Assembly (NCBI GenBank): GCA_002397315.1 | Contig: DHAE01000026.1 | Location: forward strand, 127,263 to 191,262 | Length of the DNA: 64,000 nt | Source: Comamonadaceae bacterium UBA4962 | Lineage (GTDB): Bacteria; Pseudomonadota; Gammaproteobacteria; Burkholderiales; Burkholderiaceae_C | Direction of reading: 5' to 3' | In this document: positions 56,157 through 63,809 of the stretch, in pieces | How the letters are laid out: each line of letters starts with the position of its first letter | Numbering within the stretch: the first letter of the stretch is position 1 | Program-made: the position numbers and the translations under genes | The notes under the pieces: generated by a model | The model's input: only the letters and a program-made list of their open reading frames with translations | Databases searched by the model: none | What the model was told of the DNA's origin: nothing

Positions 56157-57731
56157 ATGGACACGAACACCACCACGGCCGCCATCGGGGCGGCATCCCA
56201 GCCCAACCTGCAGACGGTCGTGAACTTCCTGTGCGGGAACGGCATGCTCCTCGGCCGCTGGTTTTTCGACGGCCCGCCGGCTGGGGAGAGGGACAGGTTC
56301 TGGTGGCGGAAGTACCTCCGGGCCTCGTTCGCGGCCTCGACCGTCACCGCCTCCGCCGAAGCGCTCGAGGCTCTGAAGGGCCGGATCAGCCGCATCGGCC
56401 TCGACATCGACCGAGCGCTGGCCGGCGAGGTCGTGGAGCAATCCCCCGTCTCAGGCCGGCTCAAGCAGATCGCCGTGCTCGCACGCGCCGCAGCCCCGGC
56501 CGCCCAGGAGGCCGAGCCCGCCCCAATGCCCGGCATCAAGGCCGTGCGCGAAGCACTGGAGCGTGCCACCACCGCTCTTAAGGAAGAAGACTGTGTGGCC
56601 GCGTCGCTGGCGCTGACGGACGTGGAGCGCTGGTGCGATTGCGCTGCAGCTCCGCGCCCCCAGGCGGATGCGGGAGCAGCTTTCGGGCGGCTCCCCGCTG
56701 ACGTTACGCCTGCAGATGCAGTCCGGCACGCCAAGAGGTTCGGCGCGCGCGAAGTGCCTGCATACGGCAACAAGGACAACCCACTGTTGCTCTACCCCGC
56801 CGATCTTGCGCGGATGCTCGCCGCAGCGTCCCAGGCGCCCGCCGCAGGGGCAGCGCCGAGCCTGGACGATCTCACGGAGCTGGTGCGCTCCCTCGGGCAC
56901 AGCACTCGGCGCCAGAGCGTGGAGATTGCATCGGCCGTGCTGGCCCGCTGGGGTGCCGCTGCCCCCGCTCCGGACGCGCCCCGCCTGATCGGCGTGGACA
57001 TGGCGGCCGGGCCCGACGCTACCGCCTACTGGACCGCGGAGCCTGCGCCCTTCCAGCAGCGCGTGCAGCCCTGGCTCATGGAGTGCTTCGGCTCCACGAT
57101 CGCGGGCGATCGCGAGGAGCGGAACCACCGATTCCTCGAGGAAACGCTGGAGCTGGTCCAGGCCTGCGGCTGCAGTGCCAGCGAAGCGCACCAGCTGGTG
57201 AACTATGTGTTCGGCCGCCCGGTCGGCGAGCCGGCGCAGGAAGTCGGCGGCGTGATGGTCACGCTCGCGGCCCTGTGCCTGGCCAACGGGCTGGACATGC
57301 ACGCGGCCGGCGAAACGGAGCTGGCGCGCATCTGGACGAAGGTGGAGGCCATTCGCGCCAAGCAGGCCGCCAAGCCTAAGCACTCCCCGCTGCCGGAGCA
57401 CACGCCCACCCGCGCCGCCGACTCCCCGCAGGGCGCGCCGATCGTTTGGCCGAAGGCGCGGGACGTGGGCCGCATCGGGGACATGAGCCCCAGCGACTCC
57501 CTCCGCGTAGGCTTGGACGGCGACAACGATGTGTACGTGAGCGTGTGCGGCGGGGGCGGAGTCGGCTCTGTGGAGTTCTGCACCCCGGGTCCCGGTGGCG
57601 GTAAGTCGAGGCGCACGCGGGTGGCGCTGCTGGCGCTGATGGTCGCGATGGAGGCAGACAACGCGGACGACTCGGGCCGGGATTGGTGGGCCCGGCGCAT
57701 GGGCGGCGTGACGCAGGAAGGCGGATCGTGA
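56157..57731 (+). CDS. Large early protein with MazG-like domain (524 aa)
   Basis: Domains: helical N-terminal part (1-110), small Cys-containing linker (near 160), a helical segment with ADVTPADAVRHAKRFGAREV (about 180-200), then a MazG-like all-alpha NTP-pyrophosphohydrolase-like domain at about 300-405. There EERNHRFLEETLELVQACG supplies the E-x-x-R ... EE-x-x-E acidic cluster and QEVGGVMVTLAALCLANGLD the second helix with its acidic residues. The C-terminal part is a beta domain (about 440-500). MazG-type enzymes hydrolyse nucleoside triphosphates or alarmone-related nucleotides. Fusion of this domain into a 524-residue protein is unusual. Confidence 0.75.
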   Translation: MDTNTTTAAIGAASQPNLQTVVNFLCGNGMLLGRWFFDGPPAGERDRFWWRKYLRASFAASTVTASAEALEALKGRISRIGLDIDRALAGEVVEQSPVSGRLKQIAVLARAAAPAAQEAEPAPMPGIKAVREALERATTALKEEDCVAASLALTDVERWCDCAAAPRPQADAGAAFGRLPADVTPADAVRHAKRFGAREVPAYGNKDNPLLLYPADLARMLAAASQAPAAGAAPSLDDLTELVRSLGHSTRRQSVEIASAVLARWGAAAPAPDAPRLIGVDMAAGPDATAYWTAEPAPFQQRVQPWLMECFGSTIAGDREERNHRFLEETLELVQACGCSASEAHQLVNYVFGRPVGEPAQEVGGVMVTLAALCLANGLDMHAAGETELARIWTKVEAIRAKQAAKPKHSPLPEHTPTRAADSPQGAPIVWPKARDVGRIGDMSPSDSLRVGLDGDNDVYVSVCGGGGVGSVEFCTPGPGGGKSRRTRVALLALMVAMEADNADDSGRDWWARRMGGVTQEGGS

Positions 57732-57928
57732 AGAGCCCCACCAAGGGCCGCCCTCGCCTGTCCAACGCGCAGCGCAATCTGCTGCACGCCCGGCTGCAGG
57801 GCCGCATGCCCGCCCACCGCCCCGAGACGATGCAGGCGCTCCACCGGCGCTGCCTCGTCTCGGGCATAGACCACCAACCAACCCCGGCCGGGGCGGCGAT
57901 CTTCGCGGCGCCCGCGCCGACGGCATAG
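57728..57928 (+). CDS. Small basic protein (66 aa), unknown
   Basis: GTG at 57728 (GTGA overlap). Basic helix-rich: KSPTKGRPRLSNAQRNLLHA, then RLQGRMPAHRPETMQALHRR. Could bind nucleic acid. No family recognised. Confidence 0.55.
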   Translation: MKSPTKGRPRLSNAQRNLLHARLQGRMPAHRPETMQALHRRCLVSGIDHQPTPAGAAIFAAPAPTA

Positions 57929-57950
57929 CTCCGCCACACCCGCACCACAG

Positions 57951-57980
57951 CCCGCCTTCCCGGCGGGTTTCCTTTTTTCT
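57951..57980 (+). terminator. Terminator-like hairpin with T tract, before the 72-aa gene
   Basis: CCCGCC-ttccc-GGCGGG (57951-57967), then TTTCCTTTTTTCT and GGAGCCCAC-ATG. Confidence 0.6.
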
Positions 57981-57989
57981 GGAGCCCAC

Positions 57990-58208
57990 ATGTCAGCGAC
58001 CGACTGGGAAGCGGCCGACAAGGCCTACCTGCTCCACCACGCCGGCTGCGGCACCTGCATCGGCGCAGGTGCGAGCCCCAAGACCCAGACCCGTTGCCCG
58101 GAAGGGCAGGCGCTCTGGGACGCCTACAACGCCGCCGAGCTGCCCGCGTACTTCTCGCGGCCCCGCACGCTCGGCATCAAGCCCTCGCCCCAAGGAAACA
58201 CACCATGA
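57990..58208 (+). CDS. Small Cys-containing protein (72 aa)
   Basis: ATG with TTCTGGAGCCCAC upstream. LLHHAGCGTCIGAGASPKT, then RCPEGQALWDAYNAAE carries three or four Cys positions that could form a small zinc knuckle (CxxC ... C). Ends in ATGA with the HD gene. Unknown function. Confidence 0.6.
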   Translation: MSATDWEAADKAYLLHHAGCGTCIGAGASPKTQTRCPEGQALWDAYNAAELPAYFSRPRTLGIKPSPQGNTP

Positions 58209-59092
58209 TCGAAACCACCGCCCAACTCGAAGCCCGGGATCAGGCGATCGGGCCCACCATCCTCCTGGCCTCGGGCCGGTACTTCAGCTTCGCCGAACCC
58301 GAGAGCACGCCCGTCAGCGTGGAGGACATCGCGCACGCGCTGTCCCACCTCTGCCGCTTCACCGGGCACTGCCGCGGCTTCTACAGCGTGGCGCAGCATG
58401 CCGTGCTGGTGTCGCACCTCGTGTCGCCGGAGCATGCCTACCACGCGCTGCACCACGACGACGTGGAGGCCGTGATGGGCGACATGTCGAGCCCGCTGAA
58501 GCGCCTCATGCCCCAGTACAAGGCGCTGGAGCATCGCGTGGAGGCGGCCATCCTGGCGCAGTTCGGGCTGCCTGCGGCCACGCCCGCTGAGGTCAAGCAC
58601 GCGGACCTCGTGGCGCTGCGCACGGAGCAGCGTGACCTGATGCACATCGATGGCGGCCGGTGGCCCTCGCTCGACGGGATCGCGCCCAGCGCCAAGCACA
58701 AGCTGGAGCCGATGCCGCCCGAGGAGGCGCGGCGCGCGTACCTGGAGCGGCACTTCCAGCTGCTGCTGGCCACGCAGCGCGCGCCAGCGCCGTCCACCGA
58801 AGCGCCAGCCATGGACGCCACGCACTGGATCCCCGCCCCTGGCGAGCATGGCTGGGTGGCGGAGCGGGCGTGGACCGGCTCCCCCTACGACTTCATGCGC
58901 CTGCGCCGCGGGCTGGTGTACCTGGTCAAGGGCGAAGCCGCGGTGCGCGGGCGGTTCATGGCCGCGGCGCACGGTGGGGCGGCGGAGGCCGGCCCGGAAC
59001 CCGGCCAGTGCACCTGCCCGTCCGGCGACGGGTCGCTGCGGTGGCCCTGCCCTTCTCACCTCCTCATTCAATGCAATCCGGCACACGCATGA
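58205..59092 (+). CDS. HD-domain phosphohydrolase, YfdR-like 5'-nucleotidase family (295 aa)
   Basis: Follows the YfdR pattern: CRFTGHCRGFYSVAQHAVLV with first metal His (about 58), YHALHHDDVEAVMGDMSSPL with the HD pair (about 82) and a helper Glu/Asp, then LKRLMPQYKALEHRVEAAIL and KHADLVALRTEQRDLM with the last Asp. Family members of about 180 residues remove phosphate from deoxynucleoside monophosphates. Here a C-terminal extension (about 200-295) with CTCPSGDGSLRWPCPSH adds Cys/His. Part of nucleotide-pool control together with the MazG-like protein; prophages often pair it with DUF2303. Confidence 0.8.
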   Translation: MIETTAQLEARDQAIGPTILLASGRYFSFAEPESTPVSVEDIAHALSHLCRFTGHCRGFYSVAQHAVLVSHLVSPEHAYHALHHDDVEAVMGDMSSPLKRLMPQYKALEHRVEAAILAQFGLPAATPAEVKHADLVALRTEQRDLMHIDGGRWPSLDGIAPSAKHKLEPMPPEEARRAYLERHFQLLLATQRAPAPSTEAPAMDATHWIPAPGEHGWVAERAWTGSPYDFMRLRRGLVYLVKGEAAVRGRFMAAAHGGAAEAGPEPGQCTCPSGDGSLRWPCPSHLLIQCNPAHA

Positions 59093-59490
59093 CGACGACC
59101 GAAACCCAAATTACCCTCGAGAACGCCCCGATCGGCACGAAAGCCCCTTCCGCCGGCGGCGGCGCATGGTGCAAGACGGCCAAGGGCTGGAAGTGGAACG
59201 GCCCCGGTGGCCACGGCAGCACGTTCCCGCGCCCCGGAGCCGAGTGGGACGGCCGCCTGCTGCCGCCATCGGGCACCCTCTCCCGCGCGCCAGCGCTCCC
59301 GGCCGCGGCCGATCCCCAGGCCAACGCGAAAGCGCTGGCTGCGGGCCTGCAGATGCCCACGGCGACGGCGATGGCCCTCATCACGGCCGCTTCCTGGGAA
59401 CGTTCGTACAGCGTGTCCAACCTGGATGCGCTGGAGCTGGTCCGAGCGGTCGAGCGCTACTACGGACGAACGGAAAGCGCCCCGGCCTGA
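59089..59490 (+). CDS. Small early protein (133 aa), unknown
   Basis: ATG at 59089 in ATGA overlap (an upstream ATG at 59071 lacks a site). Trp/Gly-rich N-terminal part (GGGAWCKTAKGWKWNGPGGH), linker, then a helical C-terminus (AWS-like: MALITAASWERSYSVSNLDA, then LELVRAVERYYGR). No motif recognised. Confidence 0.55.
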   Translation: MTTTETQITLENAPIGTKAPSAGGGAWCKTAKGWKWNGPGGHGSTFPRPGAEWDGRLLPPSGTLSRAPALPAAADPQANAKALAAGLQMPTATAMALITAASWERSYSVSNLDALELVRAVERYYGRTESAPA

Positions 59491-59505
59491 AGCCCCCCGC
59501 TCACT

Positions 59506-59536
59506 GCCCCGCCGCCGCGCGGGGCTTTTCTTTTCT
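59506..59536 (+). terminator. Terminator-like hairpin with T tract, before the 130-aa gene
   Basis: GCCCCGC / GCGGGGC (59506-59512, 59519-59525), then TTTTCTTTTCT and GGAGCCCCA-ATG. Confidence 0.65.
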
Positions 59537-59545
59537 GGAGCCCCA

Positions 59546-59938
59546 ATGTCCCAAGCAACAACCATCGCGACCCACTCCCACCTGTACCGCGAAGCGGTGC
59601 CCGCAATCACCGTCGAACAGCTCGCGCTGGCCCTCATGGAAGAAAACCTGGACTGGGTCAAGGTGGCCGCCCGGGTGGCCGCCAGCGAAAACACCACCGA
59701 GGTGATCAAGGCCTACATCACGCGAGACGTGCTCATCGACGCAGCGGACTTGTTGGCGGTGGCACGAAAGCACGGAATGCTGCCGCCCGCGCTCGACAAG
59801 CAACCGCCGCCGCCCACGCAGAAGCCCCACGATGACGCCCGGTGGCAATGCCTGGTCTGCGCCAGTAACCGCCCGGGGCACCACGGAGCCATGGAAGACG
59901 GCACGCCCTGCACCAATGGGAAAGCGGGTGCAGCATGA
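59546..59938 (+). CDS. Small early protein with C-terminal Cys/His cluster (130 aa)
   Basis: ATG with TTCTGGAGCCCCA upstream. Helical body (VEQLALALMEENLDWVKVAA, then ADLLAVARKHGMLPPALDK) and a C-terminal CLVCASNRPGHHGAMEDGTP followed by Cys, a possible zinc site (CxxC ... HH ... C). Overlaps the next gene by 4 nt. Unknown function. Confidence 0.6.
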   Translation: MSQATTIATHSHLYREAVPAITVEQLALALMEENLDWVKVAARVAASENTTEVIKAYITRDVLIDAADLLAVARKHGMLPPALDKQPPPPTQKPHDDARWQCLVCASNRPGHHGAMEDGTPCTNGKAGAA

Positions 59939-60417
59939 AGATGGCCCGCCCTTCTGCACGCGACATCGATGCGGCTGACGAACTTCACTGGGTGCTCTCC
60001 GCGATCGACTCACGATGGGGTGGCCCGTGGGCGACGGATGGCCCTGACGATCTTCGCGCTGCACTCGCCGCTGACGAAGAGTTCGACTGTGACAGCCGCG
60101 AGCACCTGCAGGCGCTGTACAACCACCTGGCCAAGCTGCTGCGGCGGACGCCGAATTTCTACGGACGGGTGATCAACGGCATGTGCCACGTCATCTGCTG
60201 GGACCGCAATGCGATCCTGGACCCGGCCGACGACTGCCTCTCGCTCCATCCCGACCTGCTTGCGGCCCGGGAGCTGCTGAACAAGCACCGGGCGGACTTC
60301 CTCCCGCGGCTGGAGCGCGAGGCGCGCGCCGCCTTCGCAGCCCAGGTCGAACACTCGGCCGCCACCCACCTGACTGCAATGCGCGCCGGCTGGGCGCAGA
60401 AAGCGAGCCCCACATGA
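59935..60417 (+). CDS. Early protein (160 aa), unknown
   Basis: ATG in ATGA overlap with MKMARPSARDIDAADELHWV, helical and acidic. Central HLQALYNHLAKLLRRTPNFY GRVINGMCHVICWDRNAIL, then DLLAARELLNKHRADFLPRL. Many His and acidic residues but no clear catalytic pattern. Overlaps AlpA by 4 nt, so it may be co-expressed with the excision function. Confidence 0.6.
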   Translation: MKMARPSARDIDAADELHWVLSAIDSRWGGPWATDGPDDLRAALAADEEFDCDSREHLQALYNHLAKLLRRTPNFYGRVINGMCHVICWDRNAILDPADDCLSLHPDLLAARELLNKHRADFLPRLEREARAAFAAQVEHSAATHLTAMRAGWAQKASPT

Positions 60418-60641
60418 TCAAGCCCACCGAGCCCATCACGATTCTCCGCACCGAGGCGGTGGTGAAGCGCGTGTCATATACCGCCCGGCACCTGCTCAAC
60501 CTCGAGAAGAAGGGCCAGTTCCCGAAGCGGCGCCAGCTCGGCCCCCGGCGCGTCGGCTGGGTAGAAGCGGAGATTGACGCGTGGTTGGCCTCGCGGGAAG
60601 TTGGGCCTGCAGAGCCCCCTTTCCCGGTGGCCGGCACTTAG
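60414..60641 (+). CDS. AlpA-family regulator / excisionase (75 aa)
   Basis: MIKPTEPITILRTEAVVKRV, then SYTARHLLNLEKKGQFPKRR and RRVGWVEAEIDAWLASRE is the AlpA winged-helix signature (RT-x-x-V-x-x-x-V ... FP-x-x-x-x-L-G-x-x-x-V-GW-x-x-x-E-I-x-x-W). AlpA proteins switch on integrase expression or act as recombination directionality factors. It is the last gene of the rightward operon and its tail overlaps that of the integrase, so excision would rise on induction. Confidence 0.85.
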   Translation: MIKPTEPITILRTEAVVKRVSYTARHLLNLEKKGQFPKRRQLGPRRVGWVEAEIDAWLASREVGPAEPPFPVAGT

Positions 60642-61834
60642 TCCTCGGCCGCGACCCAGCGGTCGATCATGTCGGCCCAGTCCTGAAGCATGGCGGTCCG
60701 TTGCTCGCGGTATTCCGCCTTGTTGTAGACCGCGCGCACACCCTTCTGTTCGTGGGCCAGGCACTTCTCGATCCAATCCGAGTTGTAGCCGGCCTCGTGC
60801 AGGAGGGTGCTGGCCGTGCGGCGTAGGTCATGGGGGCCGAACTTGCCCAGTTTCTGCCCTTCCTTCTGCGCCAGCCTGTAGGTCAGCGTCAGCACCTGGT
60901 TGAGCGTGGCCGCGCTCATGTGGCTGTCGATGTCGTAGCGCGACGGCAGGATGAAGCGGGAGCCTCCGGCCATGGTTTTGAGCGCCACCAGGATCTCGAG
61001 CGCCTGGTCCGACAGGAACACCAGGTGCGGCTTCTTCCCCTTCATGCGCTCCGGAGGGATGGTCCATATCCGGTTGGTGAAGCTCACTTCGGACCATTCC
61101 CCCTTCGTCATTTCTCCCTTGCGCAGCATGGTCAGCAGCAGCAGCCTCACCGCCGCTCGAATGCTGGGCGTGGTGCCGATGCGCTCCAGATACCTGTAGG
61201 CCAAGCGGATCTCGGCAGGCTCGAGCGCGCGATCCTTCGGCGTGAACCGCGCGATGCTGGTGGGGGCCACCAGATCCGCTGGGTTCGGTACCTGCTGGCC
61301 CTTGAGGATGGCGAACCGGTACACCAGCATCACGATCTCGCGGGCATGCACTGCGGTTGCGGGTGCCCCCCGCCCGACTATGGCGTCGGCCATCATCCGC
61401 ACGTCCTCGTGCGACACCTCGGCCAATTTGGCCTTCTCGAATCTCGGCTTCACGTCTCGCTCATAGACGGAACGCCGCATGTCCCTGGTGCTGTCGGCCA
61501 TCTGATGGTCCTTCAGCCACCGCTCGGCCCACGCACCGAATGTCTCTCCGGCGTTGACTCGGGCCTTCTCCCTCGCCTTTTCCTTGGCCGGCGACTTGCC
61601 GGCAGCGATCAGCTTCTTGGCATCGTTGAGCTTCTCGCGTGCCTCGCCCAACGTGATACCAGCTGGGCCATAGGTGCCCAACGTGAGCGTTTCCTGTCGG
61701 CCGTTGATGCGGTAATTGAACCGGAAAGACACGCCCCCCGCAGGGGTGACGGCCACGTAGAGCCCGTCCCGGTCGGGAACCTTGTAGAGCTTGCCCGTGG
61801 GCTTGAGAGCCCGCAGCTTGGTATCGGTGAGCAC
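60638..61834 (-). CDS. int: Tyrosine integrase, P4/guaA-site type (398 aa)
   Basis: The GTG at 61834 is chosen: AGGAGGGATCCA puts a strong ribosome site 6 nt upstream, and MLTDTKLRALKPTGKLYKVP is a typical N-terminus. DUF4102-type arm-binding domain at 1-90 (DGLYVAVTPAGGVSFRFNYR), SAM-like core-binding domain about 100-190, catalytic domain after 195 with Arg in LLTMLRKGEM (about 238), HDLRRTAST (about 334), HEQ (about 360) and Tyr in VYNKAEY (about 371). Transcribed from the att side into the prophage, next to guaA. Would insert and excise the phage at the guaA 3' end. Confidence 0.95.
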   Translation of the reverse strand: MLTDTKLRALKPTGKLYKVPDRDGLYVAVTPAGGVSFRFNYRINGRQETLTLGTYGPAGITLGEAREKLNDAKKLIAAGKSPAKEKAREKARVNAGETFGAWAERWLKDHQMADSTRDMRRSVYERDVKPRFEKAKLAEVSHEDVRMMADAIVGRGAPATAVHAREIVMLVYRFAILKGQQVPNPADLVAPTSIARFTPKDRALEPAEIRLAYRYLERIGTTPSIRAAVRLLLLTMLRKGEMTKGEWSEVSFTNRIWTIPPERMKGKKPHLVFLSDQALEILVALKTMAGGSRFILPSRYDIDSHMSAATLNQVLTLTYRLAQKEGQKLGKFGPHDLRRTASTLLHEAGYNSDWIEKCLAHEQKGVRAVYNKAEYREQRTAMLQDWADMIDRWVAAED

Positions 61835-61928
61835 TGGATCCCTCCTGAGATCGCCTGCCATACCAGCATCTGCCTCTTCCCCCGTGAGGCGGTGGTATCG
61901 CGTTATAAATCAAGGACTTATAAAAAAT

Positions 61929-61967
61929 CGATACCATCACCACAGGTATCCCCGGGTGATGGTATCG
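61929..61967. repeat. 13-bp perfect inverted repeat, probable integrase/excisionase site
   Basis: CGATACCATCACC (61929-61941) and GGTGATGGTATCG (61955-61967), 13-bp spacer, with one further direct copy of the arm at 61978. Located between the integrase start and guaA. Confidence 0.65.
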
Positions 61968-62070
61968 ACCACTCCCCGATGGTATCCGATCCTGCCATCC
62001 CAGCAAATATGCCCTCCGAAATGGAGTTCTTTGTAGTTCTCGTCGGTTCTTGCTATTTCCTATGCCGCAA

Positions 62071-62098
62071 AGAAAAAAGCCCGCAGTGACGCGGGCTT
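62071..62098 (-). terminator. Rho-independent terminator downstream of guaA
   Basis: On the minus strand AAGCCCGC-gtcact-GCGGGCTT (62098-62077) is followed by TTTTTTC. It lies 47 nt beyond the guaA stop, on the phage side if the core site is inside guaA. Confidence 0.75.
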
Positions 62099-62145
62099 AG
62101 GCGATTATCGATTCGTGATATTTCCGGAAATTTCCGTTTCCGGGA

Positions 62146-63771
62146 TCATTCCCACTCAATCGTCGCCGGCGGCTTGCTCGACACGTCGTACGTCACCCGG
62201 TTGATCCCGCGCACTTCGTTGATGATCCGCCCCGACACCTTCTTGAGCAGCGCGTACGGCAGTTCGGCCCAGTCGGCGGTCATGAAGTCGCTGGTCTGCA
62301 CGGCGCGCAGGGCGACGACGTAGTCGTAGGTGCGGCCGTCGCCCATCACGCCGACGCTCTTCACGGGCAGGAAGACGGTGAAGGCCTGGCTGGTGAGGTC
62401 GTACCAGGTCTTGCCGGTTTCGGGGTCCACGTGGTTGCGCAGTTCCTCGATGAAGATCGCGTCGGCGCGGCGCAGCAGGTCGGCGTATTCCTTCTTCACC
62501 TCGCCCAGGATGCGCACGCCCAGGCCGGGGCCGGGGAAGGGGTGGCGATACACCATCTCGTGCGGCAGGCCGAGGGCCACGCCGAGTTCGCGCACTTCGT
62601 CCTTGAACAGGTCGCGCAGCGGCTCCAGCAGCTTGAGGCCGAGCTGTTCCGGCAGGCCGCCCACGTTGTGGTGGCTCTTGATGGTGACGGCCTTCTTGCT
62701 CTTGGCGCCGCCGGATTCGATCACGTCCGGGTAGATGGTGCCCTGGGCCAGGAAGGTGGCGCCCTTTTCCTTCTTCGACGCGCCCGAGGCGGTGAGCTTG
62801 GCGGCTTCGGCCTTGAAGACGTCCACGAACAGGCGGCCGATGATCTTGCGCTTCTGCTCGGGGTCGCTCACGCCGGCCAGTTCGCGCAGGAAGAGTTCGC
62901 TCGCATCCACGCGCACGACCTTGGCGTGCAGCTTGCCCACGAACATGTCCATGACCATGTCGCCTTCGTTCAGGCGCAGCAGGCCGTGGTCGACGAACAC
63001 GCAGGTGAGCTGGTCGCCGATGGCGCGGTGGATGAGCGCGGCGGCCACGCTGGAATCCACGCCACCGGACAGGCCGAGGATGACTTCCTCGTCGCCCACC
63101 TGGGCGCGGATGGATTCGACGGCTTCGGCGATGTGGTCCTTCATGACCCAGTCCGGCTGCACGCCGCAGATGCCGAGCACGAAGCGGTCGAGCAACGCGC
63201 GGCCCTGCACGGTGTGCGTCACCTCGGGGTGGAACTGCACGGCGTAGAAGCGGCGCGCCTCGTCTGCCATGCCGGCGATCGGGCAGCTCGGGGTGGAGGC
63301 CATGAGCTTGAAGCCGGGCGGCATCTCGGCGACCTTGTCGCCATGGCTCATCCAGACCTTGAGCATGCCGTGGCCTTCGGCGGTGGTGAAGTCGGCAATG
63401 TCCTTCAGCAGCGCGGTGTGGCCGTGGGCGCGCACTTCCGCATAGCCGAATTCGCGCTTGTGGCCGCCCTCGACCTTGCCGCCGAGCTGCTGCGCCATGG
63501 TCTGCATGCCGTAGCAGATGCCCAGCACCGGCACGCCGAGTTCGAACACGGCCTGCGGCGCGCGGTCGGTGGTCTCTTCGTACACGCTGGCGTGGCTGCC
63601 CGACAGGATCACGCCCTTGAGCGAACCGTCGGCGGCGTATTCGCGCACCCAGGCGTCGGTCACGTCGCAGGGATGCACTTCGCAGTACACGTGGGCCTCG
63701 CGCACGCGGCGCGCGATGAGCTGGGTGACCTGGGAGCCGAAGTCGAGGATGAGGATCTTCTGGTGTTGCAT
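62146..63771 (-). CDS. guaA: GMP synthase, glutamine-hydrolysing (541 aa)
   Basis: Glutamine amidotransferase domain first: ILILDFGSQVTQLIARRVRE, Cys86 in GICYGMQ, and HPEVTHT with the catalytic His/Glu. Then ATP-pyrophosphatase domain with the PPi loop LSGGVDSS (about 230-237) and the C-terminal dimerisation domain ending PPATIEWE. It converts XMP, glutamine and ATP to GMP, the last step of guanine nucleotide synthesis. It is complete; the final codons (ATTGAGTGGGAATGA) form a classic integration target for tyrosine-integrase islands, which rebuild the gene end on insertion. Host gene. Confidence 0.98.
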   Translation of the reverse strand: MQHQKILILDFGSQVTQLIARRVREAHVYCEVHPCDVTDAWVREYAADGSLKGVILSGSHASVYEETTDRAPQAVFELGVPVLGICYGMQTMAQQLGGKVEGGHKREFGYAEVRAHGHTALLKDIADFTTAEGHGMLKVWMSHGDKVAEMPPGFKLMASTPSCPIAGMADEARRFYAVQFHPEVTHTVQGRALLDRFVLGICGVQPDWVMKDHIAEAVESIRAQVGDEEVILGLSGGVDSSVAAALIHRAIGDQLTCVFVDHGLLRLNEGDMVMDMFVGKLHAKVVRVDASELFLRELAGVSDPEQKRKIIGRLFVDVFKAEAAKLTASGASKKEKGATFLAQGTIYPDVIESGGAKSKKAVTIKSHHNVGGLPEQLGLKLLEPLRDLFKDEVRELGVALGLPHEMVYRHPFPGPGLGVRILGEVKKEYADLLRRADAIFIEELRNHVDPETGKTWYDLTSQAFTVFLPVKSVGVMGDGRTYDYVVALRAVQTSDFMTADWAELPYALLKKVSGRIINEVRGINRVTYDVSSKPPATIEWE

Positions 63772-63809
63772 GGTGGTCGGGGTCGATAAGAGCGGTGGAA
63801 TCGGAGGAA

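Larger units (their letters stand above)
61835..62145. other. Prophage/host junction with integrase arm-type repeats
   Basis: 311 nt without a gene. GATGGTATC or its complement occurs five or more times: GGTGGTATCG (61891), CGATACCATCACC (61929-61941), GGTGATGGTATCG (61955-61967), GATGGTATCCG (61978), and nearby GGTATC partials. The first pair is a perfect 13-bp inverted repeat. These look like arm-type binding sites for integrase and AlpA-like protein. The core att site is expected at the guaA 3' end (TGAGTGGGAATGA). The other att copy lies outside the window. Confidence 0.6.
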
